Of a stretch of DNA of 6,325 bases, positions 5,866 to 6,325 are shown one piece after another (the stretch's first letter is position 1; each line of letters begins with the position of its first letter). Origin of the DNA: JAHWKS01 sp964458385. Lineage in GTDB: Bacteria; Planctomycetota; Planctomycetia; Pirellulales; Pirellulaceae. The stretch covers positions 1 to 6,325 of the forward strand of contig CAYWIS010000284.1 of assembly GCA_964458385.1 (NCBI GenBank), read 5' to 3'. The notes below the pieces were generated by a model. The model did no database searches and was not told the DNA's origin. It was given only the letters and a program-made list of their open reading frames with translations. Position numbers and translations under genes: made by a program.

Positions 5866-6155
5866 TGTTCGATCTGCCGGTCGACACGCGCAGCGCTCGG
5901 CGGCGCTACGCCCAATTTCGCACGATGCTCCTACGGCAAGGGTTTTCAAAGATGCAGTTCTCGGTATACCTGCGTCACTGCGCCAGCCAAGAGAGCGCAG
6001 AGGTTCACATTCGCCGCGTGGAAAACGCCCTTCCCCCGGACGGCGAAGTCCGTCTCCTTACGATCACCGACAAGCAGTTCGAACGAATGCGGATTTTCTG
6101 GGGAAAACGCCGCAAATCGCCCGAAACGCCGCCGCGACAGCTCGAATTTTTCTAA
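5826..6155 (+). CDS. cas2: Cas2, type II CRISPR adaptation protein
   Basis: A 109-aa Cas2, the small ferredoxin-fold protein whose dimer bridges two Cas1 dimers during spacer capture. Conserved family stretches are MWLIVMFDLPV with D16 at the end of strand 1, MQFSVYLRHC, EVHIRRVENALPPDGEVR and LTITDKQFERM, ending in a QLEFF tail. I prefer the ATG at 5826 to the internal ATG at 5850: the longer form gives the N-terminal SGYR-MW arrangement typical of type II-C Cas2, and GGAGAT (5811-5816) is well placed before it. The gene starts inside cas1 in another frame, a 40-bp overlap that suggests translational coupling. The stop codon forms part of an inverted repeat that leads to the array. Confidence 0.96.
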   Translation: MQISGYRCMWLIVMFDLPVDTRSARRRYAQFRTMLLRQGFSKMQFSVYLRHCASQESAEVHIRRVENALPPDGEVRLLTITDKQFERMRIFWGKRRKSPETPPRQLEFF

Positions 6156-6194
6156 CCCAATTTCGACACAAACTCTTCAGCGCAAATTGGTTAG
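6152..6194. repeat. Inverted repeat between cas2 and the CRISPR array
   Basis: CTAACCCAATTT (6152-6163) pairs with AAATTGGTTAG (6184-6194), 11 pairs with one bulged C and a 20-base interval. It includes the cas2 stop codon and ends nine bases before the first repeat. No T-run follows, so it does not look like an intrinsic terminator. If the array is transcribed on the minus strand, this is the trailer side and the hairpin could mark the 3' end of the pre-crRNA. Confidence 0.5.
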
Positions 6195-6203
6195 GCGAGA
6201 GGT

Positions 6204-6239
6204 AGTGTAATCGATCTCAGCCTGCGACCAATCCGCAAC
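6204..6239 (-). repeat. CRISPR repeat 1 (cas2-proximal)
   Basis: This unit is identical to the copy at 6270-6305. On the minus strand it pairs with the tracrRNA anti-repeat at 33 of 36 positions counting G-U pairs. The lack of any degeneration at this presumed trailer end is mildly unusual. Confidence 0.95.
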
Positions 6240-6269
6240 ACGGTGGGAAATTCGTGTTTGTCACCTGCT

Positions 6270-6305
6270 AGTGTAATCGATCTCAGCCTGCGACCAATCC
6301 GCAAC
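6270..6305 (-). repeat. CRISPR repeat 2
   Basis: This is the second perfect copy of the 36-bp repeat, at a 66-bp period from the first. It is followed by 20 visible bases of the next spacer. Confidence 0.95.
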
Positions 6306-6325
6306 TGGTGCCTCTTCCTTTAGCC

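Larger units (their letters stand above)
6204..6325 (-). CRISPR. Type II-C CRISPR array, first two repeats, cut by the window end
   Basis: Two identical 36-bp repeats (6204-6239 and 6270-6305) surround one 30-bp spacer (6240-6269). A second spacer starts at 6306 and is cut off at 6325. A T precedes both repeats (6203, 6269), so the boundary could shift by one base; 36+30 is the usual type II geometry. In the predicted crRNA orientation (minus) the repeat begins GTTGCGG and ends GATTACACT, the GTTG start being common in type II repeats. The orientation rests on the anti-repeat wobble pattern at 1521-1556. The leader should then lie beyond the window, and the cas2-proximal repeat is the trailer end. 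The spacer targets are unknown. Confidence 0.95.

Noticed and set aside
5850..6155. Shorter Cas2 start at the internal ATG
   Set aside because: The 5826 start has a better ribosome-binding site and restores the SGYR-MW N-terminus usual in type II-C Cas2.
6240..6269. Self-targeting spacer
   Set aside because: I found only trivial six-to-seven-base matches (for example CACCTGC near 1615) elsewhere in the window.

Overview
The window carries a type II-C CRISPR-Cas locus, complete except for the distal part of its array. It lies beside a csrA gene and a small predicted secreted protein. The DNA is moderately GC-rich. The carbon-storage regulator with an extended tail, the short Tyr/Pro-rich exported protein and the style of Cas9, Cas1 and Cas2 suggest a planctomycete or a related PVC-group bacterium. 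That assignment is an inference from sequence character only.

Layout. Positions 24-281 (+) encode CsrA, followed by a perfect 16-bp palindrome. Positions 377-757 (+) encode a 126-aa exported protein of unknown function. Positions 758-1440 hold no convincing protein gene. They do hold several hairpins and a very strong minus-strand intrinsic terminator (1050-1082), which implies an unannotated minus-strand small RNA. Positions 1450-1556 (-) encode a tracrRNA: a 36-nt anti-repeat, a stem-loop and its own intrinsic terminator. Promoter-like elements for the tracrRNA and for cas9 lie back to back at 1563-1629. cas9 (1676-4870), cas1 (4945-5865) and cas2 (5826-6155) follow on the plus strand. A CRISPR array of 36-bp repeats and 30-bp spacers begins at 6204 and runs off the window end.

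How it works together. Cas1 and Cas2 form the integrase that adds spacers. The array is transcribed and its repeat part pairs with the tracrRNA. Cas9, which retains all six RuvC and HNH catalytic residues, uses the duplex to cut matching DNA. No csn2 or cas4 lies between cas9 and the array, so the subtype is II-C. Comparing the anti-repeat with the repeat shows that the working guide strand is minus: three of the six differences become G-U pairs only in that orientation. The array is therefore predicted to be transcribed towards the cas genes, with its leader beyond the window.

Less ordinary points are a tracrRNA tail that carries a 9-nt copy of the crRNA repeat and can fold back on the anti-repeat, a hairpin predicted to hide the cas1 ribosome-binding site, an Arg-rich helical segment near the Cas9 C-terminus, and the orphan terminator of the unassigned small RNA.
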